In this document: positions 43,845-52,326 of the stretch, in pieces
How the letters are laid out: each line of letters starts with the position of its first letter
Position numbering within the stretch: the stretch's first letter is position 1
From: Mesobacterium pallidum
GTDB taxonomy: Bacteria > Pseudomonadota > Alphaproteobacteria > Rhodobacterales > Rhodobacteraceae
Reading direction: 5' to 3'
Assembly (NCBI RefSeq): GCF_019966535.1
Contig: NZ_JAIMID010000006.1
Location: forward strand, 214,176 to 278,175
DNA: 64,000 nucleotides
The notes under the pieces: generated by a model
The model's input: the letters and a program-made list of their open reading frames with translations, nothing else
Databases searched by the model: none
What the model was told of the DNA's origin: nothing
Made by a program: the position numbers and the translations under genes

Positions 43845-44432
43845 ATGACACAGGTCCTCGGGCTGGCCCGGGGTCTGGCCCTCGCGCTCGCGCTTGTCGC
43901 GGGCGCGGCGGTCACGATCCTCGCGGTTCTGATCTTTGTCGATATCGTCGGGCGGGACGTCTTCGGCGCCTCAATCCAGGGCACGGACGAACTGGGCGGC
44001 TACGTGCTGGCCTTCGTCGGCTCGCTTGGCCTGTCGCTGACGCTGCTCAATCGCGGCCACCCGAGGATCGACATCTTCCTGCGGCTCTTCCCGGCGCGGG
44101 TCCGGGCCGGGCTGCACGTGCTGGCGCAGGCCAGCATCGCGGCGCTGGGGATCTTCATGACCTGGCATGCCTGGGGCGAGCTGTCGGAAACCATCCGCTT
44201 CGGCGCCGTGACCAATACGCCGCTGCAGACCCCGCTGTGGGTGCCGCAGGCGGTCTGGGTCGCGGGCACCGCGATCTTTGCGCTGGTTGCCTGCCTGACC
44301 ACGCTGCACGGGCTGATCCTGCTGCGCCGCGACCCGGCGGCGGTCGAATCGCTCTACGGCCCGCCCACCGTCGACGAGGAAGTCGGCCATTACGTCGATC
44401 AAACGGAAGGGGCCGGCCATGCTGGGCATTGA
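43845..44432 (+). CDS. TRAP transporter small permease (DctQ), system 1
   Basis: A 195-residue protein with four membrane helices typical of DctQ: about 10-32, 45-67, 85-110 and 130-152. DIVGRDVFGASIQGTDELGGY is the family segment after helix 1. It overlaps the dctM start by 14 bases and follows dctP by 6 bases, so all three are translated together. The long cytoplasmic tail (about 155-195) is polar. Confidence 0.9.
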   Translation: MTQVLGLARGLALALALVAGAAVTILAVLIFVDIVGRDVFGASIQGTDELGGYVLAFVGSLGLSLTLLNRGHPRIDIFLRLFPARVRAGLHVLAQASIAALGIFMTWHAWGELSETIRFGAVTNTPLQTPLWVPQAVWVAGTAIFALVACLTTLHGLILLRRDPAAVESLYGPPTVDEEVGHYVDQTEGAGHAGH

Positions 44433-45696
44433 AGGCGCCGCCATCGGCTTTGCGTTGCTGCTGTTCCTGCTGTTCATCGGCCAGCACATCGCCACCGCGC
44501 TCTTCACCGTCGCGCTGACCGGGGCCTGGCTGTTCTTTGGCGACGCGATGCTGCGGCCCTTCGGCACGATGATGTGGGGGACGCTGAACAACTTCCTGCT
44601 GGTCGCCATCCCGCTGTTTGTCCTGATGGGAGAGATCCTGGTGCGTGGCGGCGTGACCGAACGCATGTACCGCGCGCTGGCCGACTGGACGCGGCCCCTG
44701 CCCGGGGGCCTGCTGCACACCAACATCGCCGCCTCGACGGTCTTTGCCGCCATCTCGGGCTCGTCGGTGGCAACGGCGGCGACCATCGGCACGGTGGCCT
44801 TTCCGACCTTCCGCCGACAGAATTATTCCGAGGCCTGGGTGGCCGGCAGCGTCGCCTCGGGCGCGACGTTGGGCATCCTGATCCCGCCTTCGATCAACCT
44901 CATCATCTACGGCGCGATCACCAACACCTCGATCGGGGCGCTGTTCCTGGCGGGCATCCTGCCCGGTATCGTGCTGGCGCTGGCCTTCATGGGCGTGATC
45001 ATCGTCGCCAGCCTGCTGAACCCCGCCGTGGCCGGGAGACCTGAGCGCATGGCCCCCTGGCCCGAGCGCCGCAAGCGGCTGGGCGACCTCTTGCCGCCGC
45101 TCGCCATCTTCGTGCTGGTCATGGGCTCGATCTACCTTGGCTTTGCCACCCCGACCGAGGCGGCGGGCGTCGGCGTCATCGGCGCGCTGGTGCTGACGGC
45201 CAGCTACCGCTCGCTCACCTGGTCCATGATGCGCGAAGCCATGCTGTCGACCGTCACCACCACCGCCATGACGCTGCTGATCCTGGTCGCGGCCTTCTAC
45301 CTCAACTTCATCCTCGGCGTGCTGGGTGTGCCCGGGCAGGTCTCGGCTTTCGTCTCGGGGCTCGAGGTGGGGCCGGTGGTGATGCTGATGCTGCTGGTCG
45401 CGCTCTACCTCATCCTCGGCTGCTTCCTCGACGCGCTGGCGATGATGATCGCGACGATCCCGGTGGTGCTGCCGGTGGTCACGCATCTGGGCTACGACAG
45501 CGTATGGTTCGGCATCTTCCTTGTCATGATGTGCGAACTGGCACTGATCACCCCGCCGGTCGGCATGAACCTCTACGTCACGCAAAGCGTGCGCGGGCGG
45601 GGACAGGTCGGCACGGTGATCCTGGGCGTGCTGCCGTTCCTCTGCTGCATCCTCGCCGTGGTCGCGCTGATCGCGATCTTTCCGGGGCTGCTGTGA
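44419..45696 (+). CDS. TRAP transporter large permease (DctM), system 1
   Basis: A 425-residue protein with about 12-13 membrane helices. It has DctM family segments including IPLFVLMGEILVRGGVTERM, VFAAISGSSVATAATIGTVA and GATLGILIPPSINLIIYGA, all parts of the substrate and sodium path. The start lies within the end of dctQ. The stop overlaps the next gene by one base (TGATG). With DctP and DctQ it completes a sodium-dependent uptake system for an organic anion-like or polar substrate. Confidence 0.95.
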   Translation: MLGIEGAAIGFALLLFLLFIGQHIATALFTVALTGAWLFFGDAMLRPFGTMMWGTLNNFLLVAIPLFVLMGEILVRGGVTERMYRALADWTRPLPGGLLHTNIAASTVFAAISGSSVATAATIGTVAFPTFRRQNYSEAWVAGSVASGATLGILIPPSINLIIYGAITNTSIGALFLAGILPGIVLALAFMGVIIVASLLNPAVAGRPERMAPWPERRKRLGDLLPPLAIFVLVMGSIYLGFATPTEAAGVGVIGALVLTASYRSLTWSMMREAMLSTVTTTAMTLLILVAAFYLNFILGVLGVPGQVSAFVSGLEVGPVVMLMLLVALYLILGCFLDALAMMIATIPVVLPVVTHLGYDSVWFGIFLVMMCELALITPPVGMNLYVTQSVRGRGQVGTVILGVLPFLCCILAVVALIAIFPGLL

Positions 45697-46406
45697 TGCG
45701 CCTGCTGGCGATCAATCCCAACACGTCCGAAGAGGTGACCGAGGCGGTGGTGGCCGAGCTGCGCCGCCTCGCCCCGGAGGTGCAGATCGACGGCGTCACC
45801 GGCCGGTTCGGCGCGCGGATCGTGACGACCGAGGCCGAGAACCTCATCGCCTGCCACGCCGCGCTGGACCTCGCAGCCGAACATGCGGGCGGGGTGGATG
45901 GCGTGATCCTCGCAATCTCCTTCGACTCTGCCCTGCGGGCATTGTCGGAGCTGCTGCCCGTCCCCGTCGTGGGCCTGACCGAGGCCTCATTGACCGCCGC
46001 GACCGACCCCGTCGGCGTGGTGATCTTCGGCGCATCGAGCCAACCGCTCTACGCCCGCCTACTCTCCGGCTACGGCTGCACGCCCGCGGCGTGGGAGGTG
46101 GTCGATTTCGCCACCCGCGCCGATTACCTCGATGCGAAAGCCCGCGACGCGGCGGTGCTTGAGGCCGTCGCGCGGCTCGCCGTCGCCGGGGCCGGATCGG
46201 TGATCATCCTCGGCGCGGCGGTGGTCGGCATGGCCGAACGGATCGCGCCGCTAGCCGCCCTGCCCGTCCACGACGGCGCGGCGGCGCTGGCGCTGTGTCT
46301 GGGCCGCATCGCCGCGGGCGACACCGGACAGCAAAAACCCCGCCCCATCGACGGCAGCATCGGCCTCTCCCCCGCCCTCGCCGCGCTGATCGGAGGACCG
46401 GCATGA
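45696..46406 (+). CDS. Asp/Glu/hydantoin racemase family protein lacking both catalytic Cys, paralogue 1
   Basis: A 236-residue protein of the Asp/Glu racemase superfamily, starting LAINPNTSEEVTEAVV, the hydantoin-racemase hallmark. Hydantoin racemases use two cysteines, in A-C-F-D-D-P-G and G-C-A-G-M. Here the first site is AISFDSAL (Ser75) and the second is ILGAAVVGMA (Ala174), so both are replaced. It therefore should not racemise by the two-base Cys mechanism, and may be a binding or lyase-type variant. The start overlaps dctM by one base and the stop overlaps the amidohydrolase by four. Confidence 0.85.
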   Translation: MRLLAINPNTSEEVTEAVVAELRRLAPEVQIDGVTGRFGARIVTTEAENLIACHAALDLAAEHAGGVDGVILAISFDSALRALSELLPVPVVGLTEASLTAATDPVGVVIFGASSQPLYARLLSGYGCTPAAWEVVDFATRADYLDAKARDAAVLEAVARLAVAGAGSVIILGAAVVGMAERIAPLAALPVHDGAAALALCLGRIAAGDTGQQKPRPIDGSIGLSPALAALIGGPA

Positions 46407-47908
46407 CCGCGACCCTCTTCCGCAACGTCCACCTGCTGGATCTCGACGCGCCAGAGGGCATGAGTTCGGCCACCGACCTGCTGGTCCTCGATGGTCGCAT
46501 GACGGCGCCGGGCGCCCCGGTCCCCGATGGCGCCACGGTCATCGACGGCAAGGGCGACCTGCTGATGCCCGGCCTCGTCAACGCGCATTTCCATTCTTCC
46601 GTGAACCATATGAAGGGCCGGCTGCCCTGCCTGCCGCTCGAGCTCTTCATGCTTTACGAAAGCCCGGCGCTGGAAACCCTGCGCCCCACGCCCCGGCAGG
46701 CCTACCTGCGCACCATGCTAGGCTGCATCGAGATGCTGCGCCTCGGCACGACAGCGGTGATGGACGATTGCTTCTTCGTCCCCGAACCCACGCCCGAGAT
46801 CATCGACTCCGTCGCCCAGGCCTATGCCGACAGCGGCATCCGCGCCACGCTGGCGCTGGACGAGCCGGAACTGTCCGAGCTCGAGAAGCTGCCCTTTCTC
46901 GACCGGCTCGCGCCTGAGGCGATGCAGGTTAAACTGGCCCGCCGCCCCAAGCTGACCGCCACCGACCTGCTGGCGCTTTACGACCACCTCGTCACGCGCT
47001 GGCACGGCGCCGCGGGTGGCCGGATCGGCGCCGCCGTCTCTTGTTCCGCCCCGCAGCGGGTCAGCATGGATTACTTCGCCGCGCTCGACCGGATCAGCCG
47101 CGCCCATGACCTGCCGGTCTTTGCCCATATGCTGGAAACCCGCCTGCAACGGGTGCTGGGATACGAGAAATTCGGCGGCCGGTCGCTGGTGCGCTACACC
47201 CATGACCTCGGGCTCCTCAGCGAACGGATGCAGGTCATCCACGCGATCTGGGTGGACGAGGTCGACCTCGACCTCATCGCTGAAACCGGCGCCAACGTGG
47301 CCCACAACCCGATCAGCAACCTGCGGCTCGGTTCTGGCGTGATGCCCCTGCGCGAGATGCTGGACCGAGGTATCCCGGTCGCCCTGGGGGTGGACGAGGC
47401 GATTGCCGATGACGCCATCAACATGTGGTCAGTGATGAAGACGGCCGGCATGATCCACACGCTGTCGGGCGACGACCCGGACCTCTGGCCCTCGGCCCGC
47501 GAGGTGCTGCGCGCTGCAACGGTTGGCGGCGGTCACGCGATGCGGCGGCCGGGGCTGGGCACGCTGGCGCCCGGCGCGCCGGCGGACCTCGTGCTGGTCG
47601 ACCTGTCGACACTCGCCTTTCTGCCGATGAACGACGTGGTGCGCCAACTGGTGCATGTCGAAACCGGCAGCTCGGTCCGCCTGACCATGGTCGCGGGCCG
47701 CGTGGTAGCCGAGGGCGGCCAGGTGACCTCGGTGGACGAGACAGCGCTGTTGGCCGAGGCGCGCGAGGTCTTCACCGGCCTCGCCCCCGTGCTGCGCCGC
47801 GCCGCCGACGAGGTCGCGGACCTGCTGCCGGTCTACCGCGCCATGCACGACCGCGCCGTGGCGCGCGACGTCGGCATGACCCGCAAGCTGCGAAAGGGGC
47901 TCGCATGA
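46403..47908 (+). CDS. Amidohydrolase family protein (cytosine deaminase / TRZ-ATZ type)
   Basis: A 501-residue amidohydrolase. Metal ligands are evident: NAHFHSS (H-x-H), FAHMLETRLQ with the catalytic Glu, HAIWVDE, and the Asp in VALGVDEAIA. This is the pattern of TRZ/ATZ hydrolases and guanine or cytosine-type deaminases, which remove amino or halide groups from N-heterocycles. The C terminus has LAPGAPADLVLVDL, a classic amidohydrolase tail. ATGA overlap with the racemase-like gene fixes the start. Likely substrate: an aminated or substituted N-heterocycle; not resolvable from sequence. Confidence 0.92.
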   Translation: MTATLFRNVHLLDLDAPEGMSSATDLLVLDGRMTAPGAPVPDGATVIDGKGDLLMPGLVNAHFHSSVNHMKGRLPCLPLELFMLYESPALETLRPTPRQAYLRTMLGCIEMLRLGTTAVMDDCFFVPEPTPEIIDSVAQAYADSGIRATLALDEPELSELEKLPFLDRLAPEAMQVKLARRPKLTATDLLALYDHLVTRWHGAAGGRIGAAVSCSAPQRVSMDYFAALDRISRAHDLPVFAHMLETRLQRVLGYEKFGGRSLVRYTHDLGLLSERMQVIHAIWVDEVDLDLIAETGANVAHNPISNLRLGSGVMPLREMLDRGIPVALGVDEAIADDAINMWSVMKTAGMIHTLSGDDPDLWPSAREVLRAATVGGGHAMRRPGLGTLAPGAPADLVLVDLSTLAFLPMNDVVRQLVHVETGSSVRLTMVAGRVVAEGGQVTSVDETALLAEAREVFTGLAPVLRRAADEVADLLPVYRAMHDRAVARDVGMTRKLRKGLA

Positions 47909-48771
47909 CGTTACCGTGGAGCTATTCGGCCCTGCCGACCCGGCCCGAAGGCACATGGCCGAACGGCGCGCGCATAGCACTCTGGGTCGCGGTGGGGGTC
48001 GAGAGCTACCGGCCCGATGAGGGCATGACCGAAGACATCCTGCCGCGCGGCGCCGCGCCCGACCTCGTCAACGCGGCCTGGCGCGACTACGGCAACCGGG
48101 CGGGCGCGTTTCGCCTGTTCGACCGGCTGGCGGGCATCGGCATCCGGCCTGCCGTTCTGCTGAACACCAACCTCTACGACGAGGCGCCCGAGGTGCTGGT
48201 TGCCGCCCGCGCCGTGGGGGCCGAGATCGTGGGGCATGGGCTGTCGAACTCCGACAGCCTGACGGACCTGCCCGCAGGCACGGAGGCCGCTTACGTCGCC
48301 AAGGTCGCCGGACGGATCACGGCAGAGGAAGGCGCGGCGCCCGGCGGTTGGTCTTCGCCCTGGCTGGTGCATACGCCGACCTCGCTGGCCAGCCTTGCGG
48401 GGGCGGGCTATCGCTACCTGCTCGACCTGCGGCTCGACGACCAGCCGGTGTGGCTGGACACGGGCGCGGGCCGGATGCTCGCCATACCCTACGCCGCCGA
48501 ATTGAACGACAGCACGACCATGGTGGGCCGCCAGGCCGATGCGCGCAGCTTTGCCGCCATGCTGCGGGACGAGGCGGCGGAGCTCAGCCTGTCCAGGCAC
48601 CCGGTCGTCATGAGCGTGGTGCTGCACAGCTTCATCACCGGCCAGCCTTGGCGCCTGCGCCCGGTGGCCGAGGCGCTGGCCCAGATCGCCGCGATGGACG
48701 GCGTCTGGTGCGCCACCCCGGCCGAGATCTTTGCCGCCGTTCAGGCGAACCCGGCGCTGGCGGCGGGCTGA
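47905..48771 (+). CDS. Polysaccharide deacetylase-fold hydrolase (PuuE/allantoinase-like)
   Basis: A 288-residue NodB-fold protein of the carbohydrate esterase 4 group that also includes PuuE-type allantoinases. Segments match that group: GARIALWVAVGVESY, IVGHGLSNSDSL, and near the end VVLHSFITGQPWRLRPVAEA. In this superfamily these residues line an active site for amide hydrolysis. In the present context, hydrolysis of a cyclic amide or ureide is more likely than of a polysaccharide. Start is fixed by a 4-base overlap with the amidohydrolase stop. Confidence 0.87.
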   Translation: MTLPWSYSALPTRPEGTWPNGARIALWVAVGVESYRPDEGMTEDILPRGAAPDLVNAAWRDYGNRAGAFRLFDRLAGIGIRPAVLLNTNLYDEAPEVLVAARAVGAEIVGHGLSNSDSLTDLPAGTEAAYVAKVAGRITAEEGAAPGGWSSPWLVHTPTSLASLAGAGYRYLLDLRLDDQPVWLDTGAGRMLAIPYAAELNDSTTMVGRQADARSFAAMLRDEAAELSLSRHPVVMSVVLHSFITGQPWRLRPVAEALAQIAAMDGVWCATPAEIFAAVQANPALAAG

Positions 48772-48774
48772 GCC

Positions 48775-49521
48775 ATGCGGATCCTCTTCATCAACCCGAA
48801 CACCTCCCAGGCGATGGCCGAGGTGATGGCCACCGAGGCCCGCCGCATCGCCGCGGCGGGAACGGTGATCGACGTCTGCTCGGCACCCTTCGGGTCGGCC
48901 TATATCTCGACCCGGGGCGAAGCGGCGGTGGCCGGGCACGCGCTGCTGACAGCGCTCGCACAGAATTACGACGGCCATGACGCGGTGATCGTCGGCGCCT
49001 TCATCGTGCCTGCGGTCACGGCGGCGGCCAAGGAGCTCTGCCCTGTGCCGCTGATCGCGACCGGAGAGGCGGGGCTCGCCGCCGCGTCGCTGGTCGGGCA
49101 GAGCATGGCGATCCTGTCCATCGGCGATCCGGCCCGCCGCATGACCGAAGAGACGGTGGCCGCGACGGGCCTTGCGGCGCGCGTCGTGTCGATCCGCGAC
49201 ATCGGCCTGACGGGAACCGAGCTGACCGAGGACCAGCCCCGCGCCGATGCCACGGCCGTGGCGCTGGCGCAGGCGGCAGTGACCGAGGACCGGGCCGATG
49301 CCATCGTGTTGGGCGCGGGGTCGATGGAGGGCATGGCGCGGCGTATTCAGCCCCAGGTGCCGGTGCCGGTGATCTCTCCGGTCGGGGCGGCGGTCTGCAT
49401 GGCCGAGATGCTGGTGCGGTTGGGGCTGCCGAAGGCGACGGCCGGGAGCTATGCGCGGGCGTCGGGCGTGGAGATGACGGGGGTGGACCCGGTGTTGATG
49501 CGGTTGATGCGGGGAGATTAG
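48775..49521 (+). CDS. Asp/Glu/hydantoin racemase family protein lacking both catalytic Cys, paralogue 2
   Basis: A 248-residue member starting MRILFINPNTSQAMAEVMA. The two positions normally held by catalytic cysteine are Ala75 (VGAFIVPAV) and Ala181 (VLGAGSMEGMA). Apart from this the fold-defining blocks are kept, including the phosphate-like loop NPNTS and IATGEAGLAAA. It is the last gene of the TRAP 1 operon, three bases after the deacetylase-like gene. Activity without the Cys pair is an open question. Confidence 0.85.
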   Translation: MRILFINPNTSQAMAEVMATEARRIAAAGTVIDVCSAPFGSAYISTRGEAAVAGHALLTALAQNYDGHDAVIVGAFIVPAVTAAAKELCPVPLIATGEAGLAAASLVGQSMAILSIGDPARRMTEETVAATGLAARVVSIRDIGLTGTELTEDQPRADATAVALAQAAVTEDRADAIVLGAGSMEGMARRIQPQVPVPVISPVGAAVCMAEMLVRLGLPKATAGSYARASGVEMTGVDPVLMRLMRGD

Positions 49522-49596
49522 CCGCGCTTTCGTCCGAGAGGCGCATCACTTCCAATGCGCACCCGCGCGGAATCAAGGCCGCAGGCCGCCGCGCAT

Positions 49597-49679
49597 CATG
49601 CCGGAGGCATGTCTCCGACATGACGGGCCGCCCGTCGCACCAAAGGTGCGCCGAGTTATTTTGGCCCGCCTATGGCGGG
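49597..49679. repeat. Four short hairpins with three-base loops between convergent genes
   Basis: CATGCC-GGA-GGCATG (49597-49611), CATGTC-TCC-GACATG (49608-49622), GCACC-AAA-GGTGC (49637-49649) and CCCGCC-TAT-GGCGGG (49665-49679). The first two share CATG and cannot form together. They lie in the 298-base gap (49522-49819) between convergent operons and probably end both. No gene was seen in the gap. The build-up resembles the cluster at 34359. Confidence 0.55.
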
Positions 49680-49819
49680 ACGGTCCGGCGATTTCGTGAG
49701 GCTGAGCGCTTCCTTCGCAGGTCTTTCGGATTTGGCCGGGATAAAGTGCCCCCCACATCGGTTGGATCGCCGCACCGCGGCCCGACGTTGCACGGCTCCG
49801 CTCCGAAATCGCTAACGAG

Positions 49820-50563
49820 CTATTCGTCTCGTGCAATATGCTTGGCCAATGCCGCCGGCAACCCGGTCGAGGGCTTACCCGGCGGTCGCCGGTAGCTGCC
49901 CCCCGACGCCCCCAGCGGAGCCAATCGGACCAGCGCAGCAGCCTGCAACACTGCCGCCTGAACGGGGTCGATCAGCACGGCATCGACCTCTGTGCGCAGG
50001 CTCGGCGCCATCCCGGCCAGGGGCGCGCCGGACAGGATCAGCACGTCGGCCCCCGCCGCCACCGCCCGGTGGCATTCCGCCACCAATGGCCCGCGCAAGT
50101 CGCTGTCGATCTCGCCGATATTGCCCAGCGGCACATCGGGCGTGAAGGTCCCGGCAAAGCGGGCCGACAGCTCCGCCTGCCGCACCTGCTCGTTGTACCA
50201 GGGCGCCATCCGGGGCGTGAAGGTCACGAAGGCAAACCGTTGCCCCAGCATGCAGGCCGAGAGCATCGACGCCTCGGTCATGCCCGTGACCGGCAGGTCG
50301 AACGCCTCGCGCGCGGGCAGAAGCCCCGGGTCTCCGAAGGCGGCGATCACGGCGGCATCGACCTCCGCGCCCCGCCGCGCCAGCACGTCCAGCACGCCGA
50401 CCCCGGCACAGGCCGCCTCGGCGCGGGAGGAGATGTAGGGAAAGCCCTCCTCGGCCGTGACCGAGACCAGCTCCACATCCGGCGGCAGGACCGCGCGGGC
50501 GGCGCGGTCCAGCTTGTCGGTCAAGACCTGCGAGGTGTTCGGATTGATCAGCAGGATCCGCAT
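49820..50563 (-). CDS. Asp/Glu/hydantoin racemase family protein lacking both catalytic Cys, paralogue 3
   Basis: A 247-residue member starting MRILLINPNTSQVLTDKLD. It keeps the segment FGDPGL that follows the first Cys in true racemases, but the residue itself is Ala75 (IAAFGDPGLLPA); at the second site it has Ala180 (LILSGAPLAGMA). So the surrounding active site is preserved while both acid/base Cys are gone. Its start overlaps the dctM stop of TRAP system 2 by one base, so each TRAP system has its own racemase-like gene. Confidence 0.86.
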   Translation of the reverse strand: MRILLINPNTSQVLTDKLDRAARAVLPPDVELVSVTAEEGFPYISSRAEAACAGVGVLDVLARRGAEVDAAVIAAFGDPGLLPAREAFDLPVTGMTEASMLSACMLGQRFAFVTFTPRMAPWYNEQVRQAELSARFAGTFTPDVPLGNIGEIDSDLRGPLVAECHRAVAAGADVLILSGAPLAGMAPSLRTEVDAVLIDPVQAAVLQAAALVRLAPLGASGGSYRRPPGKPSTGLPAALAKHIARDE

Positions 50564-51843
50564 CAATAGCCCATCGCACGCGGCAGCGCCGTCACCACGC
50601 CCGGAAACAGCATGCACAGCAGCAACACCGCGTACATCGCCGCGATGAAGGGCCAGCTTTCGCGCACCAGCTCGGTCATCTTCACCCCCGTGATCCCGCA
50701 GACCACGAAGAGGATCACCCCCACCGGCGGCGTCAGCATCCCGATCACCAGGTTCAGCACGAAGAGGAACCCGAAATGCAGCGGGTCGATCCCGAATTGC
50801 AGTGCGATCGGGTGGAACAGCGGCACCAGCATGATGTTGGCGGCGTTCGATTCCAGGAACATGCCCACCACCAGCATCATCACCGCCACGAGGCAGAGAA
50901 AGATCAGCGGGCTGTCGGTGATCCCCTTGATCGTGCCGGCCAGTTTCATCGGCAAGAGGTCGATGGTGAAGAGGAATGTGACCGTCGAGGCAAAGGCGAT
51001 CATCGCGCCGACCATGGCGGTGGTCTTGGCGGCGGTCAGCAGCACCTCGGGCAGGTCCGAGAGCCTCAGCTTGCGGGTGATGAAGAACCCGATGACCAGC
51101 GCGTAGACCACGCCGATGGCCGCGCCCTCGGTCGGGGTGAAGGCGCCGATGACGATGCCGCCGATGACCACGACCGGCATCATGAAGACGATGACCGACC
51201 GCCGCGTCTCGCGCAGGGCGTTCGCCAGGCTGAAGCCGTCCCCGGCCAGCGGGTAGTCGCGCTTCCAAGAGATGAACCAGCAGATCGCCATCAGCGCGAG
51301 GAACAGGATCAGCCCCGGCACCACGCCGGCCATGAACAGCCCGCCGACCGACACGGTGGACCCGGCCATGAAGGCATAGACGATCATCGCCCCGGAGGGC
51401 GGGATGATCGGGCCAAGGTTGGCGGCCGCCGCGACGACGCCCGAGGAAAAGCCCAGCCCGTACTGCTTTTTCAGCGAAGGCACGAGGGTGGAGCTGAGCG
51501 CCGAGGCATCGGCGACAGCGGCGCCCGAGACCGAGGCAAGCCCGGCGCCCGCGATGATCGACACCTGCGCCAGCCCGCCGCGCATCCGCCCGATGAAGGC
51601 GTTGGCGAAGTCCACGAGCCGATCCATGATCCCGCCCTTCAGCATCAGCTCTCCGGCGATCATGAACAGCGGAATGGACATCAGCGGGAAGGAATTGACC
51701 GCGTTCATCATGCGGCTCGGCATGATGGACGGGTCGAAATCCGCCAGCCACAGCCCGAACATGGCCGCGCTGCCCAGGGAAAAGGCCAGCGGCATGCCAA
51801 GGGCCGCCAGGACGAAGAAACAGACGATGACGGCGAGGCTCAT
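50563..51843 (-). CDS. TRAP transporter large permease (DctM), system 2
   Basis: A 426-residue DctM protein with about 12 helices and the family segments SIPLFMIAGELMLKGGIMDR, AGLASVSGAAVADASALSST and NLGPIIPPSGAMIVYAFMAG. It is the large permease of the second TRAP system. The stop overlaps the racemase-like gene by one base; the start overlaps the dctQ stop by four. Its sequence is clearly different from DctM of system 1, so the two systems are not a recent duplication and may carry different substrates. Confidence 0.95.
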   Translation of the reverse strand: MSLAVIVCFFVLAALGMPLAFSLGSAAMFGLWLADFDPSIMPSRMMNAVNSFPLMSIPLFMIAGELMLKGGIMDRLVDFANAFIGRMRGGLAQVSIIAGAGLASVSGAAVADASALSSTLVPSLKKQYGLGFSSGVVAAAANLGPIIPPSGAMIVYAFMAGSTVSVGGLFMAGVVPGLILFLALMAICWFISWKRDYPLAGDGFSLANALRETRRSVIVFMMPVVVIGGIVIGAFTPTEGAAIGVVYALVIGFFITRKLRLSDLPEVLLTAAKTTAMVGAMIAFASTVTFLFTIDLLPMKLAGTIKGITDSPLIFLCLVAVMMLVVGMFLESNAANIMLVPLFHPIALQFGIDPLHFGFLFVLNLVIGMLTPPVGVILFVVCGITGVKMTELVRESWPFIAAMYAVLLLCMLFPGVVTALPRAMGY

Positions 51844-52319
51844 GGCAATTGCGTGTCCGGATCGGCCGCCATGTGCAGAAGGTGCAGCGCCGAATGCAGC
51901 ACCCCGGCGATGACGGGAAAGAAGAAGACGGCAGAGGTGACGTTGATCGCGCCCATCCGCTCGGACCAGGTGGCGCCGGCGACCTGGAAGGTGGCCCAGG
52001 TGACGATCAGCAGCATCACCCCGGCCAGCGCGCTGGTGAAGCGCTTGACCAAGCGGCGCGGCAGCACCGGCAGGCGGTCGACAAGCAGGTCGATGCCCAC
52101 ATGGGTGCCGTCGCGGATGCCCAGAGGGATGGCGACGAAGATCGTGGTCACGAACGCCAGGCGCGAGACCTCGTCGGCCCAGTCGAAGGAGGCGTTGAAG
52201 CCGTAGCGCATGACCACCTGGGCGGTCACCACGCAGACCATGATCGCGGCGGCGATGATCGCGACAACGCGCGCGCCTGTGTCGGCGCGCGCGAGGATCG
52301 CGGGAACGATCGTCTTCAT
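51840..52319 (-). CDS. TRAP transporter small permease (DctQ), system 2
   Basis: A 159-residue DctQ protein with four helices, including FDWADEVSRLAFVTTIFVAIP, the conserved D-E/R segment. The start at 52319 (MKTIVPAILARAD) is chosen because the first helix begins a few residues later. It overlaps dctM by four bases and lies 7 bases after dctP of system 2. Confidence 0.9.
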   Translation of the reverse strand: MKTIVPAILARADTGARVVAIIAAAIMVCVVTAQVVMRYGFNASFDWADEVSRLAFVTTIFVAIPLGIRDGTHVGIDLLVDRLPVLPRRLVKRFTSALAGVMLLIVTWATFQVAGATWSERMGAINVTSAVFFFPVIAGVLHSALHLLHMAADPDTQLP

Positions 52320-52326
52320 GGACGGA

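Noticed and set aside
49820..51751. A 643-residue apparent fusion ending in the third racemase-like protein
   Set aside because: The N-terminal two-thirds is an out-of-frame reading of dctM; the real dctM and racemase-like genes overlap by one base with separate starts.
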